Translations under genes and position numbers: made by a program
In this document: positions 6,413-13,243 of the stretch, piece after piece
How the letters are laid out: each line of letters begins with the position of its first letter
Numbering within the stretch: the first letter of the stretch is position 1
Notes under the pieces: model-generated
What the model was told of the DNA's origin: nothing
Databases searched by the model: none
The model's input: the letters and a program-made list of their open reading frames with translations, nothing else
Source: Gammaproteobacteria bacterium
GTDB lineage: Bacteria > Pseudomonadota > Gammaproteobacteria > Steroidobacterales > Steroidobacteraceae
Assembly: GCA_003156695.1 (NCBI GenBank)
Contig: PMHN01000196.1
Span: forward strand, 1-16,343
DNA: 16,343 bases
Direction: 5' to 3'

Positions 6413-7333
6413 TCAGCGTCGCAGCGCACAGGTCCAGGCGAGCGCGATGGAAGCGAGCGCCGCGGCACCGGTCAACCATTGCGGCACGCGGCGCACGCGC
6501 TCCTGCACGGGCGGCAGCGCCACCGCGGCGCCCAGCAGCGCCCCCACGGCGAATCCGGCCACGTGGCCAACAAGATCCGTCCCCTCCCCGGCCGAACCGG
6601 TCCAGCCGAGCAGCACCACTCCGGCGACCAGCGGACCCCAGCGCCGTGCCCAGCGCTGCGGCCAGCGCAGGCGCTCGCGCCACGAGTAGGCCGACATGAG
6701 GCCGAGCGCCGCGAACACCGCGGTGGAGGCACCTACGGCGCGATGCTCAGGCGGTCCACAAAGAGCGGCCAGGAGGTTCGCCAGCGCCCCGCCGCTGACG
6801 ATCAGTAGCCAGGCAAGCCCGCCACCGAGCTGGCGCGCCGCAAGGTAGCCAAACCACACGCCAGCGGTGAGAAAGGCGGCGAGGTGCGGGCCGTCCAGGT
6901 GCAGCGTGAGCGCCGTCCATGCGCGCCACCACTGCCCGTCCTGCACGCGCGCCGCATCAAGCTCGCCAAGATCGAAGGCATCCAGCCGCACGAAGCCGTT
7001 GGCAACTGCGAATGCCACGCTCATGAGCACGGCCACATACACAACACAGCCGATCCAGGCGCGCGGGTACGGCAGCGGTGCCGGCGGCGGCGGCGGCACG
7101 GGGCGGTTCTCCGTGTCGTAGTGACGCAGGTGCGCCTGGGCTGCCGGTGCGTCTGCAGCGCCGACCTCGATCAGGCACTCCCCGTCGTAGGCGAGCTGGC
7201 CGGCAATCCCGACAGCGGTCAGCACCAGCAGCCGCTCTTCGCAGTCCCTGCGGCGCGCGGAGCGGAATACGGTCACCAGCGCCTGGGGACTCGCGTCACG
7301 GGGGCTCTGGCCGTTGTTGCCGTCGTCCGCCAT
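6413..7333 (-). CDS. Rhomboid family intramembrane serine protease (variant)
   Basis: Rhomboids cleave substrates inside the membrane with a Ser-His dyad. This 306-residue protein has a soluble N-terminal part of about 90 residues ending in a run of prolines (PVPPPPPAP), then roughly seven hydrophobic segments. QWWRAWTALTLHLDGPHL (134-151) is the rhomboid loop and TM2 region. GASTAVFA (Ser203) matches the GxSx nucleophile motif, and DLVGHVAGFAVGALLG (His257) gives the dyad histidine and its GxxxG helix. The oxyanion asparagine expected four residues after His150 (HxxxN) is Phe154. The gene starts six bases after the stop of the YdcF gene and is probably the last of a three-gene unit. The weak ribosome site is AGAAAG. 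Confidence 0.88.
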   Translation of the reverse strand: MADDGNNGQSPRDASPQALVTVFRSARRRDCEERLLVLTAVGIAGQLAYDGECLIEVGAADAPAAQAHLRHYDTENRPVPPPPPAPLPYPRAWIGCVVYVAVLMSVAFAVANGFVRLDAFDLGELDAARVQDGQWWRAWTALTLHLDGPHLAAFLTAGVWFGYLAARQLGGGLAWLLIVSGGALANLLAALCGPPEHRAVGASTAVFAALGLMSAYSWRERLRWPQRWARRWGPLVAGVVLLGWTGSAGEGTDLVGHVAGFAVGALLGAAVALPPVQERVRRVPQWLTGAAALASIALAWTCALRR

Positions 7334-7339
7334 CGCTTT

Positions 7340-8116
7340 CTAAGGTGCCTGGCGGCGCAGGTCCGATGCCGCGAAAAACCGGCGTACGCGATCCCCGAGC
7401 AACTCGTAGAGCGCCTCGGCAGAGCGCTGCAAGCCGATGGCGCTGGGCACATACAGGCTGACGCTGGTCGGCGGGGGCACCCAACTTCCAGCCGGCGCCG
7501 GTACCACCTCAAATCCGGCACTGGTGAACTCGTGCGCCGCGCGCCATTCGTGGTTGGCGCTCGTCACGAGCAGTATCCGGTGCACGTGTTCGCCCCTGAG
7601 CAGCTGGGCGGAGAACTTCGCGTTCTGGAAGGTATCGCGCGACTCGCCCTCAACCCAGCGCACCGCAACGCCGAAATTGCGCGCGAGCGTGGCCTGCATG
7701 GCGAGTGTCTCGTGCGATGTCCCGGATACCAGGACCGGCAGCCCCGTGTGATGAGCGAGGTACGCGCCGTAGCTCACGCGCTCCAGAAGCTCCTCGTCCG
7801 CAGCAGGTCCACCGTACTCCGGCGCCCCCATGCGAAGCTCCCCGCCACCAAGGATGACGATCGCCTGTGCGTTTACCGGCTGCGCGAGATTCAGCGCCGG
7901 GCAACGCTGGGCGAGGGGCTCGAGGAGATCGGCAACCGCGGGAGTCGCGATCAGCCACAGCGCCGCGAGGCTCACCGCCAGCAGGCCCCAACCGGCGCGC
8001 CGCACCGCGCGACTCGCGGCCAGACGCGCGAGCAGCGCGCCGAGCACCGCGAAAATGAGCGGGCCCGCGGGCGGCAGCACCAGGGTGCGTAACAGCGTCT
8101 TCAGCGTGGTGAACAT
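7340..8116 (-). CDS. YdcF/ElyC/SanA family protein (DUF218 domain)
   Basis: The 258-residue protein has two N-terminal membrane segments (about residues 12-34 and 42-60) followed by a DUF218 domain. Its hallmarks are AIVILGGGE (85-93), GLPVLVSGTSH (125-135), GESRDTFQNAKFS (157-169) and LLVTSANHEWRA (182-193), the last being the conserved TSxxH..RA element. ElyC and SanA members affect envelope biogenesis and undecaprenyl-lipid-linked steps in E. coli; YdcF binds S-adenosylmethionine in a structure. The exact reaction for this type is not settled. The gene lies 21 bases after the MATE gene and 6 before the rhomboid gene. A GAGGG lies about 14 bases before the ATG, rather far for a ribosome site. 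Confidence 0.9.
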   Translation of the reverse strand: MFTTLKTLLRTLVLPPAGPLIFAVLGALLARLAASRAVRRAGWGLLAVSLAALWLIATPAVADLLEPLAQRCPALNLAQPVNAQAIVILGGGELRMGAPEYGGPAADEELLERVSYGAYLAHHTGLPVLVSGTSHETLAMQATLARNFGVAVRWVEGESRDTFQNAKFSAQLLRGEHVHRILLVTSANHEWRAAHEFTSAGFEVVPAPAGSWVPPPTSVSLYVPSAIGLQRSAEALYELLGDRVRRFFAASDLRRQAP

Positions 8117-8137
8117 ACGTACCGCGCAACCCTCAAG

Positions 8138-9538
8138 TCAGATACGGATCGCCTGCCAGGCGCGCGAACGCCAGCGCAGGAACAGCGTGCTGCCGAGTAC
8201 CATGACATAGACCAGCACCGCGACCCAACCACCCACGGCACCCCAGCCGAACTGCGGCAGAAAAGTCACCCAACCCTGCCCGGGTGCGAACGTGAGTGAG
8301 TGCGCCAGCGGCACGAACAACAACAGCGACACCGGCAACACCAGTGCTGCCGGGACGCGCACATCGCCGGCGCCGCGCAGACACATGCTGCTGCCGAGGT
8401 TCAGGCCATCGAAGAACTGGTAGCCGGCCGCGAGCCACAGCAGCTGCACACCGAGGGCGACCGCCGCCACCGCATCCTTGTCATGAGAGCCGGTGAATAA
8501 CGGCAGCACCCACGGACCCGAGATCGCAATCAGTACCCCAATCGCGCCCATGTACAGCGCCGCCAGCAGGATCACGCGCGAGCCGACCCGCTGCGCCCAC
8601 TCGCGCGCGCCGGCGCCGATGGATTGACCAACGAGCGTCGTGCCGGCGCTCGAGATGCCGTACCCGGGCATGTAGGCGAGCGAGGTGAGAATCGTCACGA
8701 GCTGCGTGGCGGCGCCGCCGGCTGTGCCGAGCCGTGTCTGCATCATCTGGAATATCGCAAACCCCAGCAGGTCCGAGGCCGGCATCAGACCCATCGGCAG
8801 CCCGAGGCGCACCTGCGCGAGCAGTGTCCGCCAGCGCGGTCGCCAGGTCAGGTGCGAGCGATAGTGATGGCGATGGTGGTCGCTAAGAAAAATCAGCACT
8901 CCCAGCATGACTCCCAACACCTGCGCACAATTGGTTGCCCAGGCGGACCCGGCGATTCCCCATCCCAGGTGAAAAATGAACAGCTGGTTGAGCGCGGCGT
9001 TGGTGAGAGTGGTCGCCAGGGTGATGAGCAGCGTAATGCGCGGCCGGCCGATGCCGTTGAAGAATCCCATGAGCGCCCACACCGCAGCGCCCGCGGAGGC
9101 TCCGCCCACACGCGGGTACCAGAACGCGGCGGCGAGCCCTTCGATGCGGGCATCGAACCCGAAGGGCGCGAGGATCAGGTGCCGCGCCGCGCCAACCAGC
9201 ACGAACAGCGGCGCCGCGCACGCCATCGCCCACAACGCGGTCCACAGCGCCTGCGATGCGCGCGCGTAGCGGCGGGCGCCGAAGGAGTGGGCCACCAGCG
9301 TCTGCACGGCGTTGCCCGCCCCGCCCAGCACCAGCACCACCACGATGACGAGCCATTGCACCGCGCCCACGGCCGCGAGCGCGCGTGTGGAAATGCGCCC
9401 GATGAACCACATGTCGGTGAGGCTGAGCACGATCTGCACGGCGCTGTTGGCCATGAGCGGCAGGGCGAGCGCCAACACCGCGCGCTGGTCCACATGCACG
9501 CGGCCATCGGCGTCCACGCGCTGTGCGGGCAAATTCAT
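8138..9538 (-). CDS. MATE family efflux transporter
   Basis: This 466-residue protein has about twelve hydrophobic segments arranged as two similar halves, the normal MATE size and layout. The opening (ALALPLMANSAVQIVLSLTD then MWFIGRIS) is the diagnostic MATE TM1 sequence. Repeats of the pattern recur in the second half (GLPMGLMPASDLLGFAIF). MATE proteins export cationic drugs and metabolites using Na+ or H+ gradients; the substrate cannot be read from sequence. I chose ATG 9538. A TTG ten codons upstream (9568) is in frame but lies inside the divergent ParB-like gene. No Shine-Dalgarno precedes the ATG, which forms one end of a perfect inverted repeat shared with the divergent gene. It is probably the first gene of the MATE-YdcF-rhomboid unit. 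Confidence 0.94.
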   Translation of the reverse strand: MNLPAQRVDADGRVHVDQRAVLALALPLMANSAVQIVLSLTDMWFIGRISTRALAAVGAVQWLVIVVVLVLGGAGNAVQTLVAHSFGARRYARASQALWTALWAMACAAPLFVLVGAARHLILAPFGFDARIEGLAAAFWYPRVGGASAGAAVWALMGFFNGIGRPRITLLITLATTLTNAALNQLFIFHLGWGIAGSAWATNCAQVLGVMLGVLIFLSDHHRHHYRSHLTWRPRWRTLLAQVRLGLPMGLMPASDLLGFAIFQMMQTRLGTAGGAATQLVTILTSLAYMPGYGISSAGTTLVGQSIGAGAREWAQRVGSRVILLAALYMGAIGVLIAISGPWVLPLFTGSHDKDAVAAVALGVQLLWLAAGYQFFDGLNLGSSMCLRGAGDVRVPAALVLPVSLLLFVPLAHSLTFAPGQGWVTFLPQFGWGAVGGWVAVLVYVMVLGSTLFLRWRSRAWQAIRI

Positions 9539-9555
9539 GGCAACATATTGCCATG
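9536..9555. promoter_or_regulatory. Perfect inverted repeat spanning two divergent start codons
   Basis: The twenty bases read CATGGCAA-CATA-TTGCCATG: two 8-base arms in perfect inverted symmetry around a 4-base centre. The left CAT is the complement of the MATE gene's ATG, and the right ATG starts the ParB-domain gene. Only 14 bases separate the two start codons. Neither gene has a Shine-Dalgarno there, so promoters must lie inside the opposite coding region or the messages are leaderless. An operator role is an inference. Confidence 0.5.
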
Positions 9556-10560
9556 GCTGCTGTAGCAAAAAGAGTTACCCGGGGCAGGCGCGGCGCACCT
9601 GCCGGCGGTCGCCTGGCGCCAGGAAAGTCGGCACGCGGACTCGACGCCTCGCAGGTCGCGATCGCCCTCGACAGTGAAGAGATCGCATCCCTCGTGGCGC
9701 TGGTGCGCGAGGCGGGAGGCGCGCCGATCGGCGCCTACCACGAGCCGCTCGGCGGCCGCGCGCTGCTGCTGGCGAGCGTGCCGCTCGCCGCCGTGCAGCC
9801 GACGCCCTTCCAGCGCGATCTATCGCCCACGCACGCCAAGCGCCTGGCGGTGAAGATCGACGAGACCGCGGCTTTCCTCGACCCGCTCATCGTGGTGCGC
9901 GGCGAGGATGGGCGGCTGTGGACTCCCAACGGCCGCCATCGCCTCGCCGCCGGCAAGGTGTTGGGATTGAAGCAGATAACGGTGCTCATCTCGCCGGAGG
10001 AGTCCCTCGCCTACCGGATCCTGGCGCTCAACACCGAGAAGGCGCATAACCTCAAGGACCGCAGCCTCGAAGTGGTACGCATGGCGCGCAACCTCGCGAA
10101 GCACCGCGGCCGCGAACCCGAACTTCAGTTCGCGCGCGAATTCGAGGCGCCGGAACTCCTGACGCTCGGCATCGTGTACCAGAAGTCGCCGCGCTTCGCG
10201 GGCGGCGCCTACAGCGCGTTCCTCAAGAAGGTCGACCGTTTCAGCGACCGCAGCTTGAGCGCGAGCCTCAACGCGCGCGAGGGCCTTGCGGCGCGGCTCA
10301 TCGAGATCGACGCGCGGGTAAAAACCATCATCGCGGCGCTGCAGGCGCGCGGCTTCAAGTCCCCGTACCTGCGCAATTACGTGGTCGCCCGCATCAACCC
10401 GGTGCGCTTTCACAAGGCGAAGAAGGGCGACACGCGCCCACCCATGCCGATCGCGCAGGCACTCACCCGCATGGCCGGCGCCGCGCGCGGCTTCAAGGTC
10501 GGCTCGGTGTCGAACTCGGATCTTGCCTGGGTGGCGGTTGGTGCCGGGTCCGCGGATTAG
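9553..10560 (+). CDS. Stand-alone ParB N-terminal (ParB/Srx) domain protein
   Basis: The 335-residue protein starts at ATG 9553. A basic tail (residues 6-28) precedes an Ala-rich helix and the ParB domain, seen from LASVPLAAVQPTPFQRDL (73-90; the PxxQR element of box I) to LWTPNGRHRLAAGKVLGL (122-139; GRHRLAA is the counterpart of the GERRxRA phosphate-binding box of ParB). The C-terminal half (from about 160) is helical and basic and is not clearly a ParB HTH plus dimer domain. There is no parA next to it, so this is not a classical partition system. ParB-fold proteins include CTPases, a serine kinase and nucleases; I cannot say which this is. A GTG ten codons upstream is in frame but would run into the MATE gene. 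Its stop overlaps the stop of the GH3 gene. Confidence 0.85.
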   Translation: MAAVAKRVTRGRRGAPAGGRLAPGKSARGLDASQVAIALDSEEIASLVALVREAGGAPIGAYHEPLGGRALLLASVPLAAVQPTPFQRDLSPTHAKRLAVKIDETAAFLDPLIVVRGEDGRLWTPNGRHRLAAGKVLGLKQITVLISPEESLAYRILALNTEKAHNLKDRSLEVVRMARNLAKHRGREPELQFAREFEAPELLTLGIVYQKSPRFAGGAYSAFLKKVDRFSDRSLSASLNAREGLAARLIEIDARVKTIIAALQARGFKSPYLRNYVVARINPVRFHKAKKGDTRPPMPIAQALTRMAGAARGFKVGSVSNSDLAWVAVGAGSAD

Positions 10561-12581
10561 TGTCGGGCGTGCCGCGCGCTCGCACGGGCAGCCGTCTCGG
10601 GAAGCTTCGGCAGGTAGCCGTCGTCGGCATAAGTGAGCCCGTAGCCGAAGGCAAACAACGGCCGCTCGCCGGCGACGTCATCGACCGCCGGCGGTTTGGG
10701 TGAGCGCGGCCACGACATGGGCAGCTTGCCGCGAAAGTCGTAAGGCACCGTACCGTTTGGCGCGCGGAACAGCACATCCGCGATGCCACCGCCCTCAGGT
10801 CCCGGGAGCCAGGCGGCGACGAAACTGTCGGCGGCGTTCAACTCGGCGTTGACCCACAGCGGGCGCCCGGACAGAAACACCGCGACCACCGGCACATCGA
10901 GCGCATGCAGCCGGCGCAGCAGCGCAAGATCGCGCTTGTCAGCCGGGCTGTACTCGAGCGTGGGCACGTCCCCGGCGTACTCCGCGTACGGATTCTCACC
11001 GAACACCACGATCGCCACGTCCGGTCGGGTGTGAAATTCGCCGTTGGCGCTCAACTCCGCCGACCCGTGCGCTGCCGTCACGCAGCGCGCGATGCCCGCG
11101 TAGATGGTTTCCGCGTGCGGGAAGTCCTGGTTGGGCTCGGTGCCCTGCCAGTCGATGGTCCAGCCGCCGCTCTGCTTGGCGATGCTATCGGCGCCGTCCC
11201 CGGCGACCAGCACCCGCGAGTGCGGTGCGAGCGGCAGCAGGTGATCGCGGTTCTTCAGCAGCACCAGCGACTCACGGACCGCCTGGCGCGCCACGGCGCG
11301 ATGCGCCGGCGCGCCCAGCAGCTCAAAATGCCCCGCAAAGGGCCGCGACGACGGACGTCCCTCGCGATCAAGCCCCGCCCGCAGCTTTACGCGCAGCACA
11401 CGGCGCACTGCATCATCGAGGCGGCTCATGGGAATTTTTCCGGCGCGCACCTGCGCGAGGGTGTTGGCGTGCAGTTCGCGCCAGCCATCCGGCGCCATCA
11501 GCATGTCGAGGCCTGCGTTCAGCCCCGCCGCGCAGCTGACCGCCGTGCATCCGGGCAGCTGTGCGTGGCCGTTCCAGTCGCCGATGACGAACCCGTCGAA
11601 ACCAAAGCGGCCCTTGAGCACGTCCGTCAGGAGTGCGTGGTTGCCGTGCATTTTCACGCCCCGCCAGCTCGAGTACGAGGCCATGACGGTCTGGGCTCCT
11701 GCGCCCAGCGCCCCGACGTACCCGGCGGCGTCCAGATCCCGCAGCACGTTTTCACTGGAGCGGTTATCGCCCTGGTCCTTGCCGCGCGTGCCCCCGTCAC
11801 CCAGGAAGTGCTTGGGTGTGGCGATGACGTGCGCGCCATCCAGGAACTGCGCCGTACCCGGGGTACCCTGCAGGCCCGTGACCATCGCAGCGGCGTACTC
11901 GCGTACCAGAGCCGGATTCTCGGAATAACTCTCGTAGGTGCGTCCCCAGCGGGCATCGCGGGCGACGGCAACCGTGGGTGAAAAGGCCCAGTCGAGACCC
12001 GTGACCCGCACCTCCAGCGCCGTAATCTCGCCGATGCGGCGGATGAGCTCCGGATCGCGGGTCGCTCCGAGTCCGATGTTGTGCGGAAAGATCGTGGCTC
12101 CCGGGATGTTGTTGTGCCCGTGCACCGCATCAGTGCCCCACAGCACCGGCACCACGGCGTCGCCGCCCGCGGAAGCGGCATAGAACCGGTCGGCGAGTGC
12201 CAGCCACTCACCGGGTGCGGCGAGTTTGTCGTCGCGGGGAGAGGAATTGCCGCCGTTAAGGACCGAACCCAGTCCGAGCTCGCGCACGTCCGCCGGCGTT
12301 ACGCTGCCGATGTCGGCCTGGATCAGCTGGCCGACTTTCTGCTCGGGGGTCATGTGGGCCAGAAGCACGTCCAGCCGGCGCTCGAGGTCGGCATCGAACG
12401 GCAGCGGCGGTTGCAGCCGCGGCCAGCGCTGCGGGTTCACCCGAGATGGGGCTGCGCCGGGGGACTTCCCGGCTGCACGTGCCTGCGCCGGGCCGCTCGC
12501 CAGGCACGACGAGCCGAGCGCAACTAACGTAAAGGTTGCGCAATAGTGCGCCCACAGATCGGGTCTCCTTGCCATACCCAT
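10557..12581 (-). CDS. Exported glycoside hydrolase family 3 beta-glucosidase/beta-glucan exohydrolase
   Basis: The 674-residue protein has an N-terminal export signal (basic MGMARR, then a hydrophobic stretch through about residue 32). The (beta/alpha)8 domain carries VLWGTDAVHGHNN, KHFLGDGGTRGKDQG and GFVIGDWNGHAQ, where Asp335 (GDW) is the retaining nucleophile. The C-terminal sandwich domain follows, with GENPYAEYAGD (Glu534 is the likely acid/base by comparison with the barley exohydrolase) and ends FGYGLTY. These enzymes trim glucose from the non-reducing ends of beta-glucans or cello-oligosaccharides. ATG 12581 and ATG 12575 are both possible starts, and a GTG at 12590 is unlikely. None has a clear Shine-Dalgarno. 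It is divergent from the ECF sigma gene with about 20 bases between starts. Confidence 0.93.
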   Translation of the reverse strand: MGMARRPDLWAHYCATFTLVALGSSCLASGPAQARAAGKSPGAAPSRVNPQRWPRLQPPLPFDADLERRLDVLLAHMTPEQKVGQLIQADIGSVTPADVRELGLGSVLNGGNSSPRDDKLAAPGEWLALADRFYAASAGGDAVVPVLWGTDAVHGHNNIPGATIFPHNIGLGATRDPELIRRIGEITALEVRVTGLDWAFSPTVAVARDARWGRTYESYSENPALVREYAAAMVTGLQGTPGTAQFLDGAHVIATPKHFLGDGGTRGKDQGDNRSSENVLRDLDAAGYVGALGAGAQTVMASYSSWRGVKMHGNHALLTDVLKGRFGFDGFVIGDWNGHAQLPGCTAVSCAAGLNAGLDMLMAPDGWRELHANTLAQVRAGKIPMSRLDDAVRRVLRVKLRAGLDREGRPSSRPFAGHFELLGAPAHRAVARQAVRESLVLLKNRDHLLPLAPHSRVLVAGDGADSIAKQSGGWTIDWQGTEPNQDFPHAETIYAGIARCVTAAHGSAELSANGEFHTRPDVAIVVFGENPYAEYAGDVPTLEYSPADKRDLALLRRLHALDVPVVAVFLSGRPLWVNAELNAADSFVAAWLPGPEGGGIADVLFRAPNGTVPYDFRGKLPMSWPRSPKPPAVDDVAGERPLFAFGYGLTYADDGYLPKLPETAARASARHARH

Positions 12582-12601
12582 AGGATACACACGGAGGGTC
12601 T

Positions 12602-13243
12602 ATGCATATGCCCGAGCCGCTGACGCGAGGCGCTGTCCACGCCGCGGCACAGGTCCCAGGGGTGGAAGGTCTGCCGGACCTGCTGCTGATCGAGCGTGCG
12701 CGCTCCGGTGACCGGCGCGCGATCGAAGCGCTGGTACGCCGCAGCAACCGGCGCCTCTACCGCGTCGCGCGCAGCATTATCGCGGACGAGAGCACCGCGG
12801 AGCAGACGGTGCAGGAGGCGTATCTGGCCGCCTTTGCCGACCTGACGCGCTATCAGCCCAACGGCAAGTTCGCCGCCTGGCTCACGCGCCTGGTCGCGAC
12901 CCAGGCGCACCGCGTGGCAGTTGCCGGACGCGAGCGCACCATGGCTGACAGCGGGGCCTCCGCCACGGCACACCCCCTCGAGCGCGCCGTCGATGCACTC
13001 CCGGAAGTCTTCCGTGTGGTGTTCGTGCTGCGCATGGTGGAAGGGATCGGCGGCGTCGAGACCGCCGCCTCGCTCGATCTGAACGAGACTACCGTGCGCA
13101 CGCGCCTTTACCGCGCACAACGGCGGCTCACGACCGCCACCGGCCAGCGCCTGACGGCGGTGCACAACCTGTTCGAGCTCTCACGTGAACGCGGCGAGCG
13201 CCTGGTGCAGCGCGTGCTCGCGCAGCTGCCCTCAGGCGGGTGA
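12602..13243 (+). CDS. ECF-type RNA polymerase sigma factor
   Basis: This 213-residue sigma-70 family protein of the two-domain ECF type directs RNA polymerase to a specific promoter set. Region 2 spans about residues 26-104 (LLLIERARSGDRRAIEALV, ending KFAAWLTRLVATQAHR). Region 4 spans about 131-178 (LPEVFRVVFVLRMVEGI, then the helix-turn-helix GVETAASLDLNETTVRTRLY). A GGAGGG lies just upstream at 12593-12598. It is close to ATG 12602 (4 bases after GGAGG) and 10 bases from ATG 12608, so either may be the start. No anti-sigma gene follows: the next gene is convergent and overlaps its last 12 bases. The divergent GH3 gene is the obvious candidate target, which is inference only. Confidence 0.92.
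   Translation: MHMPEPLTRGAVHAAAQVPGVEGLPDLLLIERARSGDRRAIEALVRRSNRRLYRVARSIIADESTAEQTVQEAYLAAFADLTRYQPNGKFAAWLTRLVATQAHRVAVAGRERTMADSGASATAHPLERAVDALPEVFRVVFVLRMVEGIGGVETAASLDLNETTVRTRLYRAQRRLTTATGQRLTAVHNLFELSRERGERLVQRVLAQLPSGG

Noticed and set aside
9553..10560. A ParABS plasmid-partition locus
   Set aside because: No parA, no replication gene and no canonical parS are present, and the surroundings are ordinary chromosomal genes.
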